64,000 nt of DNA from Caulobacter sp031457805. GTDB taxonomy: Bacteria > Pseudomonadota > Alphaproteobacteria > Caulobacterales > Caulobacteraceae. Numbering within the stretch: the stretch's first letter is position 1; each line of letters begins with the position of its first letter. The stretch spans positions 119,923 to 183,922 of the forward strand of contig NZ_JAVDXI010000008.1 of NCBI RefSeq assembly GCF_031457805.1. Direction: 5' to 3'. Made by a program: the position numbers and the translations under genes. Shown in pieces: positions 8,281 to 16,631 of this stretch. The notes under the pieces are model-generated. The model had not been told where the DNA came from. It was given only the letters and a program-made list of their open reading frames with translations, and did no database searches.

Positions 8281-8733
8281 ATGACGACGTCTGCGATGTC
8301 CGTCGCGCGTTTCGAGGCGCTGGCGGAGGCCTATGGCGGCGAGATCGCGCGTTGGCCCGAAGCCGAGCGCGAGGCCGCGCGCGCCTTGTTGGCGTCCGAT
8401 CCGACTCCCCTGGCGAGCGTTCTGGCTGCGGCGTCGCAGGTCGACCGGCTTCTGGACCTGGCGCCGGCGCAGGCGGTGGACGCGGCGTTGTTGGGCCGCC
8501 TGATCACCGCCGCGCCCCGGACCCCGAACATCGCACGCCGTTGGGCTGCAGGTCTGTCGGCGGCGCTGGGCCTGTCGGCGGCCGCATTCGCCGGCGTGTT
8601 GGCGGGTGTGGCGCTGGGAGGACACGTTCACGCGCCGACATTGCCCGCGCAAGCGCCGCACAGCGAGGTGGTCACCGCCGCCGAGGTCTATCAGGACCTG
8701 CAGGACGCCCTTCAGGAGCCATCCGAGTTATGA
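8281..8733 (+). CDS. Probable membrane anti-sigma factor of the ECF cassette
   Basis: 150 residues with one membrane segment (about 92-112, 'AAGLSAALGLSAAAFAGVLAGVALG') separating a cytoplasmic N-terminal helical region from a short periplasmic tail. No zinc-binding HxxxCxxC motif is present. The start ATG 8281 has a near-perfect ribosome-binding site AAGGAGG at 8267-8273, which overlaps the end of the sigma gene. Its stop overlaps the next ATG by 4 bases (ATGA). Position and topology suggest that it holds the sigma factor at the membrane; there is no recognisable domain, so this is inference. Confidence 0.72.
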   Translation: MTTSAMSVARFEALAEAYGGEIARWPEAEREAARALLASDPTPLASVLAAASQVDRLLDLAPAQAVDAALLGRLITAAPRTPNIARRWAAGLSAALGLSAAAFAGVLAGVALGGHVHAPTLPAQAPHSEVVTAAEVYQDLQDALQEPSEL

Positions 8734-9449
8734 GTGTCTCACGCCCGCTGGTGATCGGCCTGATCGCATCGGCGGCCCTCAATGTGTTCCTGATCGGCGG
8801 GATCGCCGGCGTGACCTATGTGCGGCTGACGGCTCCAAAGGCTGCGCCCGCATCGGACGCTGCGGAGCGCACCGGGCCGGCGGGCCCCGCGCCGGCCGCC
8901 GCGCCGCCGGTGATCACCCCGGTCTCGCCGCCCGCTGCAACGGAGCAGGGCGCACAAGCCTCGCCAAGCCGCGCGACAGCGCCCGCCCCACCGAACGACA
9001 AGCCGGTGAGGCCGGCGACGAGCAAGCCCGCATCGACGCCCGCGCCGATGGTTTCCCCATCGGATCAGCGTCCGGCGCGCGCGCCCATCTGGACGGCGGG
9101 CGAGCAGCTTTCGCCGGAGAATCGCGTCGCCCTGCGCCAGACCCTCAGGGCGGTGAATCAGAAGAACCAGCCGATCCTCCGCCAGGCCCGCCAGGAGCGG
9201 CGCTCAGCCCTACAGGCCCTGTCGACCCCGGGCGCCGACCCGGCCGATGTGGCGCGCCGTCTGGCCAATGCTCGCGCGCTGGAACAAGAGGCCCGCACCA
9301 ATGTCGAGTCGGCCTTGGCCGCGTTCGCTTCGACCTTGCCGCCCGCCGAGCGTGCGGCCCTGGCCGAGGGCTTGCAGCAGATCTACGCCGCCCAAGGGCG
9401 CGAGCCGGGGGCGCGCGAGCAGGGGGGCGTTCGGCCCGGGCGACAATAA
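8730..9449 (+). CDS. Periplasmic metal-sensor-like protein (Metal_resist/CnrX-like)
   Basis: 239 residues. An N-terminal membrane anchor (about 6-29) is followed by a long Pro/Ala-rich linker (about 30-120) and a helical C-terminal domain (about 125-225) with 'RQTLRAVNQKNQPILRQARQERRSALQAL' and 'ALEQEARTNVESALAAFASTLPPAERAALAEGL'. That is the pattern of the periplasmic heavy-metal sensor family that includes CnrX and resembles CpxP/Spy. No His/Met metal ligands stand out, so metal binding is uncertain. It overlaps the preceding gene by 4 bases and is probably the periplasmic sensor arm of the sigma/anti-sigma cassette. Confidence 0.75.
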   Translation: MSVSRPLVIGLIASAALNVFLIGGIAGVTYVRLTAPKAAPASDAAERTGPAGPAPAAAPPVITPVSPPAATEQGAQASPSRATAPAPPNDKPVRPATSKPASTPAPMVSPSDQRPARAPIWTAGEQLSPENRVALRQTLRAVNQKNQPILRQARQERRSALQALSTPGADPADVARRLANARALEQEARTNVESALAAFASTLPPAERAALAEGLQQIYAAQGREPGAREQGGVRPGRQ

Positions 9450-9476
9450 TCGCGCGGTCACGTAACCAAACCGCGC
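9450..9476. terminator. Hairpin after the sigma cassette
   Basis: An 8-bp stem CGCGCGGT / ACCGCGCG with an 11-base loop begins directly after the stop codon at 9449 and lies before msrP. No U-tract follows, so it may weaken rather than stop transcription. Confidence 0.35.
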
Positions 9477-9518
9477 GCCGGTGCGTATCATGGTCGCAAG
9501 CCACGCCGGAGCGTTCCC

Positions 9519-10439
9519 ATGCTGATCCGTCACGCCGCCGACCTGACCGACAACGACGTCACCGATCATGGGCTCTACCTGAAGCGCCGAACCTTGATGG
9601 CGGGTCTGGCCGGGCTGGGCGTGGCCGGCGCTGCGGCGGGCGAGGCGAAGGCCGATCTGACCTACAGCCGCGGCTTCTCGACCACCGAAAAGCCGACCTC
9701 GAAAGAGGACATCACCACCTACAACAACTTCTATGAGTTCGGCGTCGACAAGAGCGATCCGGCCGAAAACTCGGGCAAGTTCAAGCCGCGTCCCTGGACG
9801 GTGCGCATCGACGGGGCCTGCGAGGCGCCGCGCACGGTCGGGATCGAGGACCTGATCGGCAAGAACAAGCTGGAGGAGCGCATCTACCGCATGCGCTGCG
9901 TCGAGGGCTGGTCGATGGTCATTCCGTGGGTCGGGTTCCCGCTGAAGGACCTGCTGGCCACGGTCAAGCCGACCTCGAAGGCCAAGTTCGTGGCGTTCGA
10001 GACCGTCATGCGGCCCTCCGAAATGCCGGGCCAGGCCTGGAACACGCTGGACTGGCCCTATCGCGAAGGCCTGCGGATCGACGAGGCCATGCACCCGCTG
10101 GCCCTGATGGCGGTGGGGCTCTATGGCGACGTGCTGCCCAACCAGAACGGCGCGCCGTTGCGGCTGGTGGTGCCGTGGAAGTACGGCTTCAAGGGCATCA
10201 AGTCGATCGTCCGGATCACGCTGACCGAGAAGCAGCCGGTGACGTCCTGGAACGTGCTGGCCCCGCGCGAATACGGCTTCTACTCGAACGTCAATCCGGC
10301 GGTGGATCACCCCCGCTGGTCCCAGGCCACCGAACGCCGCATCGGCGAATTCCGCCGCCGCGAGACCCTGCCGTTCAACGGCTACGGCGAGTGGGTGGCG
10401 GACCTGTACCGGGGCATGGACCTGAAGCGGTTCTATTGA
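9519..10439 (+). CDS. msrP: Protein-methionine-sulfoxide reductase, molybdenum catalytic subunit
   Basis: 306 residues, family YedY/MsrP. The twin-arginine signal KRRTLMAGLAG (from residue 22) sends the folded molybdopterin enzyme to the periplasm. The catalytic-domain signature 'YRMRCVEGWSMVIPWVGFPL' contains Cys127, the expected molybdenum ligand, and 'EYGFYSNVNPAVDHPRWSQA' near the C-terminus is typical. MsrP reduces methionine sulfoxide in envelope proteins, with electrons from the haem membrane protein MsrQ encoded downstream at 10552. The two genes are separated by a palindromic repeat rather than being directly joined. Confidence 0.95.
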   Translation: MLIRHAADLTDNDVTDHGLYLKRRTLMAGLAGLGVAGAAAGEAKADLTYSRGFSTTEKPTSKEDITTYNNFYEFGVDKSDPAENSGKFKPRPWTVRIDGACEAPRTVGIEDLIGKNKLEERIYRMRCVEGWSMVIPWVGFPLKDLLATVKPTSKAKFVAFETVMRPSEMPGQAWNTLDWPYREGLRIDEAMHPLALMAVGLYGDVLPNQNGAPLRLVVPWKYGFKGIKSIVRITLTEKQPVTSWNVLAPREYGFYSNVNPAVDHPRWSQATERRIGEFRRRETLPFNGYGEWVADLYRGMDLKRFY

Positions 10440-10455
10440 TGGCGGCGATCTTACC

Positions 10456-10557
10456 TGTCATCCCGGCCGTAGCGCCAAGCGCGGAGAGCCGGGACCGCCG
10501 CATGCGCCGCAGCTTCCGGCGGTCCCGGATCGCCCCTGCAGGGCGTCCGGGATGACA
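10456..10557. repeat. Palindromic intergenic repeat, family C (TGTCATCCCGG type)
   Basis: Perfect 11-bp terminal inverted repeats TGTCATCCCGG (10456-10466) and CCGGGATGACA (10547-10557) enclose an inner perfect pair CCGGGACCGCC (10489-10499) / GGCGGTCCCGG (10518-10528). The element fills the gap between msrP and msrQ, and its right end supplies the ATG of msrQ (10552). Confidence 0.75.
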
Positions 10558-11199
10558 ATCAAAAAGAAACGCCCCTCAAAGCTCCAGGACAACCTCGTCT
10601 ACGGCCTCGTCTGGCTGGCCTGTTTCGCGCCGCTGGCGTGGTTGGCCTGGCGCGGCTACGCGGGCGACCTCGGCGCTAATCCGATCGAGACCCTGATCCG
10701 CGACCTCGGGGAATGGGGCCTGCGGTTCTTGCTGGTGGGTCTGGCGATCACCCCGGCGGCGCGGATCTTCAGGCAACCGCGGCTGGTCCGGTTCCGCCGC
10801 ACGGTCGGCCTGTTCGCCTTCACCTACGTGCTGTTGCACCTGCTCAGCTATGTCGGCGTCGACCTCTATTTCGACTGGACCCAGCTGTGGAAGGACATCC
10901 TCAAGCGGCCGTTCATCACGCTGGGGATGTTGGGTTTTGTGCTGCTGATCCCGCTGGCGGTGACGTCCACCAACGGCTGGGTGATCCGCATGGGGCGAGC
11001 GGCGTGGAGCCGGCTGCACCAGCTGATCTATCTGATCGTGCCGCTGGGCGTCGCCCACTACTACCTGCTGGTCAAGGCCGACCACCGGCCGCCGTTGATC
11101 TACGGCGCGATCTTCGCGGTGTTGATGCTGTGGCGGGTCTGGGAGGGGCGGTCGAAGATGCTCCCCCGCGCCGCGGGGGAGCTGTCGCGGAGCGACTGA
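10552..11199 (+). CDS. msrQ: Haem-binding membrane subunit of the MsrPQ system
   Basis: 215 residues with about six membrane helices. It shows 'ARIFRQPRLVRFRRTVGLFAFTYVLLHLLSYVGVDL', 'ILKRPFITLGMLGFVLLIPLAVTS' and 'WSRLHQLIYLIVPLGVAHYYLLVKAD', the YedZ/MsrQ ferric-reductase-like fold; the histidines in the third and fifth helices are the expected haem ligands. It passes electrons from the quinone pool or flavin to periplasmic MsrP. The start ATG lies inside the right end of a family C repeat. The last dozen residues ('LPRAAGELSRSD') are encoded by the left end of a family A repeat, so both termini are shaped by repeats. Confidence 0.93.
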   Translation: MTIKKKRPSKLQDNLVYGLVWLACFAPLAWLAWRGYAGDLGANPIETLIRDLGEWGLRFLLVGLAITPAARIFRQPRLVRFRRTVGLFAFTYVLLHLLSYVGVDLYFDWTQLWKDILKRPFITLGMLGFVLLIPLAVTSTNGWVIRMGRAAWSRLHQLIYLIVPLGVAHYYLLVKADHRPPLIYGAIFAVLMLWRVWEGRSKMLPRAAGELSRSD

Positions 11200-11274
11200 G
11201 GGGGCGAACTCGGCCTCAGCTCCAGCTCGCCCCCTCCGGCCCTCTGGGCCACCTCCCCCGCAGAGCGGGGGAGG
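11161..11274. repeat. Palindromic intergenic repeat, family A (CTCCCCC type), copy 1
   Basis: Nested inverted repeats: CTCCCCCGC/GCGGGGGAG at the left, a central TCGCCCCCTC pairing with GAGGGGGCGA, and CCTCCCCCGC/GCGGGGGAGG at the right. The left arm overlaps the end of msrQ. Related copies are at 13438-13557 and 30555-30680. Confidence 0.7.
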
Positions 11275-11286
11275 AACGCACCAAAC

Positions 11287-12534
11287 CTATTTCGCCACGC
11301 TCTTCGCATAGGCCTGGGCCGCGTCGACGATGCGCAGCACATTCCCGCTCCAGATGGCTTCGATGTCGGCGTCCGAATAGCCCTCGGCCTTCAGGCGGGC
11401 GGTGATCTTCGGCAGGTCGGTGATGTCCTCGAAGCCGTCCATGCCGCCGCCGCCGTCCCAGTCGGCGCCGACGCAGACGCCCTTGGGCCCGGCCACCTTC
11501 AGGACGTGCAGCATGCTCTTCATGTAGAGGTCGAAGTCGCCGCGGGCTGCCGGATAGGCCTTGTCGATGGCCGCGCGCTTGTCGGCATAGGCCTTCACCG
11601 CTTCGGGCGTGGCGGTCTTCATGTCCGGCGCGCGGCCTAGGGCCTCGAGGGCCGCCTTGCGCTCGGGGCTGGGCGTGGTGTCGGTCAGATAGATCGAGTT
11701 GATGCAGATCGCCCCGCCGGCGTCGGCGATCTTCTTGATGCGCGCGTCGTCGAGGTTGCGGGGGTGGTCATAGACCGCCTTCGGACCCGAGTGCGAGGCG
11801 ATGATCGGAACCTTGGACAGGGCCACCGACTGGTCGACGACGTCGTCGCTGGCGTGGCTGACATCGATGACGATGCCCAGGCGGTTGGCCTCGGCCAGCC
11901 AGCGCAGGCCCAGCGGCGAATAGCCGTTCCAGATCTTGCCCTTCGGATCGGTCGAGCTGTCGGCCAGCTGGTTGTTGCGGAAGTGGACGGGCCCCGCCAT
12001 CCGCAGGCCTTCGCGATGGAAGGTGGTGAGCAGGGTCAGGTCCTCGCCCAGCGGCCAGCTGTTCTCCATGCTGACGAAGGCGAACTTCTTGCCGGCCTTG
12101 TTGATCCGGCGGGCGTCGTCCGAGGTCAGGGCCAGCTCGAAGCCGGTCTTGGTCCCGGCCAGCATCTCGCGGATCTCGATGGCGCGGCGCAGGGCGTAGT
12201 TGCGGGCGTACTCATAGCCGGCGGCGGTCAGGTCGCCCTGGCCGGTGTAGATGACGAAGAAGCCGCCATCGAGGCCCCCCTCGTTCATGCGCGGCAGGTC
12301 CACCTGGCTGAAGTCGTGCTCGACCTCATGGCGATCGGTGATGTTCCAGCCGGGCCGCGCGAAGTGGGTCGGGGTGTCGAGGTGGGTGTCCAGGGTCAGG
12401 TACTTGTCATGCGCCGCCTTGTCGGCCTTGGACACCGCCGGCGGGGCCTCAGGCTTTTTGGCCTTGATCTGTGCGTCGGCGGCCCCGCCCAGCAGGGCGG
12501 TCGAGGCGAGGAGGGCGGTGAGCAGGCGACGCAT
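11287..12534 (-). CDS. Exported membrane dipeptidase (peptidase family M19)
   Basis: 415 residues with a signal peptide 'MRRLLTALLASTALLGGAADA'. The renal-dipeptidase fold shows 'YLTLDTHLDTP' (first His/Asp pair of the binuclear zinc site), 'FVSMENSWPLG', 'VIDVSHASDDVV', 'IIASHSGPKAV' and 'VCVGADWDGGGG'. The family hydrolyses dipeptides, including D-residue dipeptides; the natural substrate is unknown. ATG 12534 is preferred over TTG 12552 because GGAG stands about 8 bases upstream and it starts directly with the signal peptide. It converges with msrQ across the family A repeat. Confidence 0.93.
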   Translation of the reverse strand: MRRLLTALLASTALLGGAADAQIKAKKPEAPPAVSKADKAAHDKYLTLDTHLDTPTHFARPGWNITDRHEVEHDFSQVDLPRMNEGGLDGGFFVIYTGQGDLTAAGYEYARNYALRRAIEIREMLAGTKTGFELALTSDDARRINKAGKKFAFVSMENSWPLGEDLTLLTTFHREGLRMAGPVHFRNNQLADSSTDPKGKIWNGYSPLGLRWLAEANRLGIVIDVSHASDDVVDQSVALSKVPIIASHSGPKAVYDHPRNLDDARIKKIADAGGAICINSIYLTDTTPSPERKAALEALGRAPDMKTATPEAVKAYADKRAAIDKAYPAARGDFDLYMKSMLHVLKVAGPKGVCVGADWDGGGGMDGFEDITDLPKITARLKAEGYSDADIEAIWSGNVLRIVDAAQAYAKSVAK

Positions 12535-12606
12535 GGGCGGACTCCGGAGCAATGATACCCGGAAGGCTCAAGGCTGTGCTGGCGGTCGTCAACCCATCTT
12601 ACGCGG

Positions 12607-13380
12607 TCACATCAACCCCAGCGCCTTGAAGCTGGCCACGCCGTCGCGACCGACCACCAAATGATCATGCACGGCGATCTTCAGGGCTTTTCCGGCCTCG
12701 ACGATCTGCTTGGTCATGTCGATGTCGGGGCGGGACGGCGTCGGGTCGCCTGACGGGTGATTGTGCAGGATGATGATGTTGCTGGAGGAGAGTTCCAGCG
12801 CCCGGCGCATCACCTCGCGGGGATAGACGGGTGCATGGTCGACCGTACCGCGGTTCATCACCTCGTCGGCGATTAGCTGGTTCTTCTTGTCGAGGAAAAG
12901 CACCCGGAACTGCTCGCGGGACTCGTTCGCTAAAGCGACGCGGACATAGCCGAGCAGGGCGCTCCAGGACGAGATGACCGGCCGCTTGGCGATCTTGTCG
13001 CGGCCGGCGCGCAAAGCCACCTCGTGCAAGAGCTTCAGGTCCATGGCGGCGGCCTCGCCCACGCCGGGCACGGTGCGCAGCTCCTCGACCGTGGCGCCCA
13101 GCACCCCGTCCAGCGAGCCGAACCGCGCCAGCAGCGCCTTGGCCAATGGCTTGACGTCGCCGCGCGGGAAGGTGCGGAACAGGAAAAGCTCGATCAGCTC
13201 GTAGTCGGGCAGGGCGACGAACCCGCCCTTGGCGGCGCGCTCGCGCAGGCGTTCGCGATGGCCCAGGTGATGGGCGTGGGCGGACTTGCGGGGCGGCTTG
13301 GGCGGTAACGTGGCGGGCGTATGCGCCGTCGGCTCATCGGGCGCGCCGTCGGAGATCGCCAGGGAAGAAACACTGACCAT
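12607..13380 (-). CDS. radC: RadC/JAB-domain protein
   Basis: 257 residues. A helix-hairpin-helix motif 'TVPGVGEAAA' (about 103-112) precedes a JAB/MPN domain with the metal signature HNHPSGDPTPSRPD (His206, His208, Asp219) and the upstream acidic residue in 'ADEVMNRGT'. RadC was once linked to DNA repair; its real function is unsettled and family members often occur near mobile DNA. The N-terminal 35 residues are Pro/His rich and low in conservation. It lies between the dipeptidase gene and a family A repeat, on the same strand as map. Confidence 0.93.
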   Translation of the reverse strand: MVSVSSLAISDGAPDEPTAHTPATLPPKPPRKSAHAHHLGHRERLRERAAKGGFVALPDYELIELFLFRTFPRGDVKPLAKALLARFGSLDGVLGATVEELRTVPGVGEAAAMDLKLLHEVALRAGRDKIAKRPVISSWSALLGYVRVALANESREQFRVLFLDKKNQLIADEVMNRGTVDHAPVYPREVMRRALELSSSNIIILHNHPSGDPTPSRPDIDMTKQIVEAGKALKIAVHDHLVVGRDGVASFKALGLM

Positions 13381-13437
13381 ACCGCCCTCGACTCTACGCG
13401 AGGAGTAGGCGGTTTATCGTCAGGGTTGTCTAGTGAA

Positions 13438-13557
13438 AATCCTCCCCCCAATGGGGGAGGTGTCGGCGCGGAGCGACGACGGTGGGGTGATGGACAAGGC
13501 CAGCCGGACTTCCCCCCCGTCCGCTGCGCGGACACCTCCCCCGCTAGGGGGAGGATT
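13438..13557. repeat. Palindromic intergenic repeat, family A, copy 2
   Basis: Perfect outer repeats AATCCTCCCCC (13438-13448) and GGGGGAGGATT (13547-13557) enclose inner GGGGGAGGTGTC / GACACCTCCCCC. It fills the gap between map and radC on the minus strand. Confidence 0.75.
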
Positions 13558-13563
13558 GAGGGA

Positions 13564-14394
13564 TCAGCCGCCCAGGATCGCCGGCTGGAACAGCCCGGCC
13601 GGCGAGGCGGTGAAGATCTCGTAGCCGTCTTCCGTGACGCCGATCGAGTGCTCGCACTGGGCCGACAGCGACTTGTCGCGGGTCACGGCGGTCCAGCCGT
13701 CGTTCAGCACCTTCACGGCGGGCTTGCCGAGGTTCACCATCGGCTCGACGGTGAAGAACATGCCGGGTTTCAGCACCGCGCCTTGGCCGGGGCGGCCAAA
13801 GTGCAGGATGTTCGGGGCGTCGTGGAACACGCGGCCCAGGCCATGGCCGCAGAAGTCGCGCACCACCGAGCAGCGCTGGGCCTCGACATAGGACTGGATG
13901 GCGTGGCCGATGTCGCCCAGCGTCGCGCCGGGCTTCACGGCCTCCAGGCCGCGCCGCATGCCCTCATAGGTGATCTCGACCAGGCGGCGGGCGCGCGGGC
14001 CCACTTCGCCCACGCCGTACATGCGCGAGGTGTCGCCGTGCCAGCCGTCGACGATGGCGGTCACGTCGATATTGACGATGTCGCCGTCCTTCAGGTTCCA
14101 GTCGCCGGGGATGCCGTGGCAGACTACGTGATTGCGCGAGATGCAGACCGTCTTGGGATAGCCGCGATAATAGAGGCAGGCGGGCAGGCCGCCATTGTCG
14201 AGGATGAACTCGCGCGCCAGCCGGTCCAGCTCGTCGGACGAGACGCCGGGCTGCACGTGCGGGATCAGCATATCCAGGCATTCGGCGGCCAGCTTGCCGG
14301 CCTTGCGCATGCCCTCGAAGTCCTCGGCCTTGTGCAGCTTGATCTGACCCGTGCGGGTCTCGGCTTCGATCTCGAGGGCGTTGTCCAGGGTCAT
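13564..14394 (-). CDS. map: Methionine aminopeptidase, type I
   Basis: 276 residues, normal length. It removes the initiator methionine from nascent proteins. The dinuclear-metal ligands are all visible in order: two Asp in 'VNIDVTAIVDGWHGDTSRMYGVG', His in 'DFCGHGLGRVFHD', Glu in 'FFTVEPMV' and Glu in 'CEHSIGVTEDG'. The cofactor pocket motif 'YYRGYPKTVCISRNHVVCHGIP' is intact. The ATG at 14394 is preceded by no strong ribosome-binding site. Confidence 0.97.
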   Translation of the reverse strand: MTLDNALEIEAETRTGQIKLHKAEDFEGMRKAGKLAAECLDMLIPHVQPGVSSDELDRLAREFILDNGGLPACLYYRGYPKTVCISRNHVVCHGIPGDWNLKDGDIVNIDVTAIVDGWHGDTSRMYGVGEVGPRARRLVEITYEGMRRGLEAVKPGATLGDIGHAIQSYVEAQRCSVVRDFCGHGLGRVFHDAPNILHFGRPGQGAVLKPGMFFTVEPMVNLGKPAVKVLNDGWTAVTRDKSLSAQCEHSIGVTEDGYEIFTASPAGLFQPAILGG

Positions 14395-14529
14395 GCTCTA
14401 CTCGGGGCTCGCCGCCGCGAGGGGCGGCGAAGCGGTCTGCTGTAAGGGGTTATGTCGCGAGCATAGCACGAAAGTTCAATAGCCGTCGCCTCTTGGCCGC
14501 GACCTTTCGGCTCGGCGACGCGCGCAGGC

Positions 14530-14922
14530 CTAGCCGGGGCGGACGCGGCGCACCGTCTCGGCGACGCCCGCCTTGACCTCCTTGACGAAGCTGGCGTCCA
14601 GGGTCGTGGGCTTGTCGCGGCGCACGCGGCACACGCCCTTGTAGCGTGTCACCCGACCGCTCCCCTTCTCGGTGACGTCGGCGGTGAACTTGACGTCCCA
14701 TTCGCCCGGGCGGCCGGTGGGCTGGGGGTCCATGTCGTTGGAGGTGACGCCGGCGATCTCCTTGAGGCCGAACCGCTCCTCGAGCTTGCTCGTGCAGGTC
14801 TTGAACGCGAACACGGCCCGCAGGCCGGTCATGAAGCCGGTCTCGGGCGTGTTGGGATCGGATGCGCCGCACGACGTCAGGGCCAGCGCCACGGCGGCGA
14901 GCGCCAGAACGGTCTTCCTCAT
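14530..14922 (-). CDS. Small lipoprotein of unknown function
   Basis: 130 residues. The signal peptide 'MRKTVLALAAVALALTSCG' ends in a lipobox LTSC, so the mature protein should be lipid-anchored at Cys18. The mature part contains two further Cys (in 'FKTCTSKLEERFG' and 'YKGVCRVRR') that could form a disulfide, and a beta-rich core. I recognise no family. It sits between map and sfsA on the same strand, with its own GATC-rich upstream gap. Confidence 0.75.
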   Translation of the reverse strand: MRKTVLALAAVALALTSCGASDPNTPETGFMTGLRAVFAFKTCTSKLEERFGLKEIAGVTSNDMDPQPTGRPGEWDVKFTADVTEKGSGRVTRYKGVCRVRRDKPTTLDASFVKEVKAGVAETVRRVRPG

Positions 14923-14979
14923 GCGATCCCCACTTCGCGAGCCTAGAGAAGGGGTAGCTCAGCGAGCGCGAAATGCAGC

Positions 14980-15699
14980 TTAAATCGCTGTTAGGTGAGC
15001 GTTGCTCCACAGAATGCGCCGCGCGATCCGCACCGCTTCCGTCCCCATCGCGCAGGCATAGACCAGCACCTCCACCCCGGCGGCGGCGGCCGCGTCCAGC
15101 CCCGCCGCGAACTTCGGGTCAAGGTCGGCGCAGGCGCTGAAGGTCTCGCAGTCCTCGCGCTGGACCACGAACAGGGCCACGGCGCGATGGCCCTCGCGGA
15201 CCTGGGCGGCGAGGTCTTCCAGATGGCGGGTCGAGCGCTCGGCCTTGCAGTCGGGGAACTCGGCCAGGCCCGGCGTGCGCGACAGGTGGCAGTTCTTGAC
15301 CTCAAGCCAGCACGGCGGGCGGTCTGGGTGGGTCAGCAGGAAGTCGACGCGGCTGGCCTTGGCGTACTTCACCTCGGGCTTGATCGTCGCATAGCCGGAA
15401 AGCTCGGGGATGGCGTCGGCCGCCAGGGCCTCGGCGACCAGCCGGTTGGGCAACAGGGTGTTGATGCCCACCAGAGCGTTTCCCTGCTCGACCAGTTGCA
15501 GGGTGTAGGCGAGCTTGCGCTTGGGATCGTTCGACCACGACACCCAGGCGCCCTGGCCCGCGTCCTTCACGCCCAGCATGGCCCCCGGATTGGGGCAGTG
15601 GGCGGTGATCTCCCGCCCGTCGTCCAGTACGAGGTCGGCGAAGAACCGCTTGTAGCGGCTCACCAGACGGCCATGGATCAGCGGTTGCGGCAGCAGCAT
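14980..15699 (-). CDS. sfsA: SfsA family protein (sugar fermentation stimulation)
   Basis: 239 residues from ATG 15699. Conserved SfsA motifs are present: 'GRLVSRYKRFFADLVLDDGREITAHCPNPGAMLG', 'VDFLLT' and 'CWLEVKNCHLSR', with Asp and Glu-x-Lys in nuclease-like (PD-(D/E)XK) arrangement. The biochemical role is unproven; nucleic-acid binding or a nuclease has been suggested for the family. The frame is open upstream to 15762, but that part is translated from the family B repeat and is not expected in the protein. Confidence 0.92.
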   Translation of the reverse strand: MLLPQPLIHGRLVSRYKRFFADLVLDDGREITAHCPNPGAMLGVKDAGQGAWVSWSNDPKRKLAYTLQLVEQGNALVGINTLLPNRLVAEALAADAIPELSGYATIKPEVKYAKASRVDFLLTHPDRPPCWLEVKNCHLSRTPGLAEFPDCKAERSTRHLEDLAAQVREGHRAVALFVVQREDCETFSACADLDPKFAAGLDAAAAAGVEVLVYACAMGTEAVRIARRILWSNAHLTAI

Positions 15700-15741
15700 G
15701 CGAGGCCTAAGTCGGGCTGAGAGAAGTCGCTTGGCTTTGCG

Positions 15742-15830
15742 GAAATCCTCGTCCTTCGACAAGCTCAGGATGAGGATTTCTGGCCGAAGCGGCTGAAGTA
15801 GCCCTCACCCTGAGCCTGTCGAAGGGCGAG
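15742..15830. repeat. Palindromic intergenic repeat, family B (CCTTCGACA type), copy 1
   Basis: Left half GAAATCCTC (15742-15750) pairs with GAGGATTTC (15772-15780). The arm CCTTCGACAAGCTCAGG is repeated inverted as CCTGAGCCTGTCGAAGG. It lies between divergent sfsA and the cinA-type gene. A second copy with the same ends is at 18782-18876. Confidence 0.75.
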
Positions 15831-15853
15831 GGCGGTCCCTGGGAGAGAAAGAA

Positions 15854-16615
15854 ATGGTCGATCGTGTAACCGCCGCGGTGATGATCATCGGCGACGAGAT
15901 CCTGTCGGGCCGCACCCAGGACACCAACCTCTCGGCCATCGCCAAGTATCTGGCGACCTACGGCGTGGATCTCTGCGAAGCCCGCGTGGTGCCTGACGTC
16001 GAGCAGGAGATCATCGACGCGGTGAACGCCCTGCGCACCAAGTACGACTACGTCATCACCACCGGCGGCATTGGCCCCACCCACGACGACATCACCGCCG
16101 ACTCGATCGCCAAGGCCTTTGGCGTCACCGCGCCTGAGCATCCCGAGATCATCGCCATGCTGACGGCGCGCTGGGGCGACCAGCTGAACGCCGCACGCCG
16201 CCGCATGGCGCATGTGCCCGAGGGCGGCAGCCTGGTGAAGAACCCCGTGCAGGGGCCGCCCGGCTTCCAGAAGGACAATGTCTTCGTCCTGGCCGGGGTG
16301 CCGTCGATCATGCGCGGCATGCTCGAGGACGTGGGTCCGCGCCTGCGCACCGGCGCTGTGGTGCTGGCCAAGACCGTCCGCGTCACCGGCACGGGCGAGG
16401 GCGTCATCGCCGCGCCGCTGGAGGCCGTGGCCAAGGCCCATCCGGACATGTCGCTGGGCAGCTATCCGTTCTTCTCGGCGCCGGACGTCTATGGCGCGAA
16501 CCTGGTGCTGCGCGGTCGCGACGCTCAGGAACTGGACGCGGCGGTGAGCGAGCTGATCTCGGCCCTGGCGGAAGCGGGCGCCAAGAACGTCGAGTTGCTC
16601 GCCGACCCGGTCTGA
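15854..16615 (+). CDS. CinA-type molybdopterin-binding domain protein
   Basis: 253 residues consisting of the MoaB/Mog-like domain found at the N-terminus of CinA: 'IIGDEILSGRTQDTN', 'VITTGGIGPTHDDIT' and 'FVLAGVPSIMRGML'. The C-terminal nicotinamide-mononucleotide deamidase domain of full CinA is missing; such stand-alone versions are common in alphaproteobacteria. It may act on a nucleotide such as ADP-ribose, as shown for CinA relatives; this is inferred. The start ATG 15854 has GGGAGAG about 8 bases upstream, just after the family B repeat. Confidence 0.9.
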   Translation: MVDRVTAAVMIIGDEILSGRTQDTNLSAIAKYLATYGVDLCEARVVPDVEQEIIDAVNALRTKYDYVITTGGIGPTHDDITADSIAKAFGVTAPEHPEIIAMLTARWGDQLNAARRRMAHVPEGGSLVKNPVQGPPGFQKDNVFVLAGVPSIMRGMLEDVGPRLRTGAVVLAKTVRVTGTGEGVIAAPLEAVAKAHPDMSLGSYPFFSAPDVYGANLVLRGRDAQELDAAVSELISALAEAGAKNVELLADPV

Positions 16616-16631
16616 GGCCGGGTCGCGGCGC

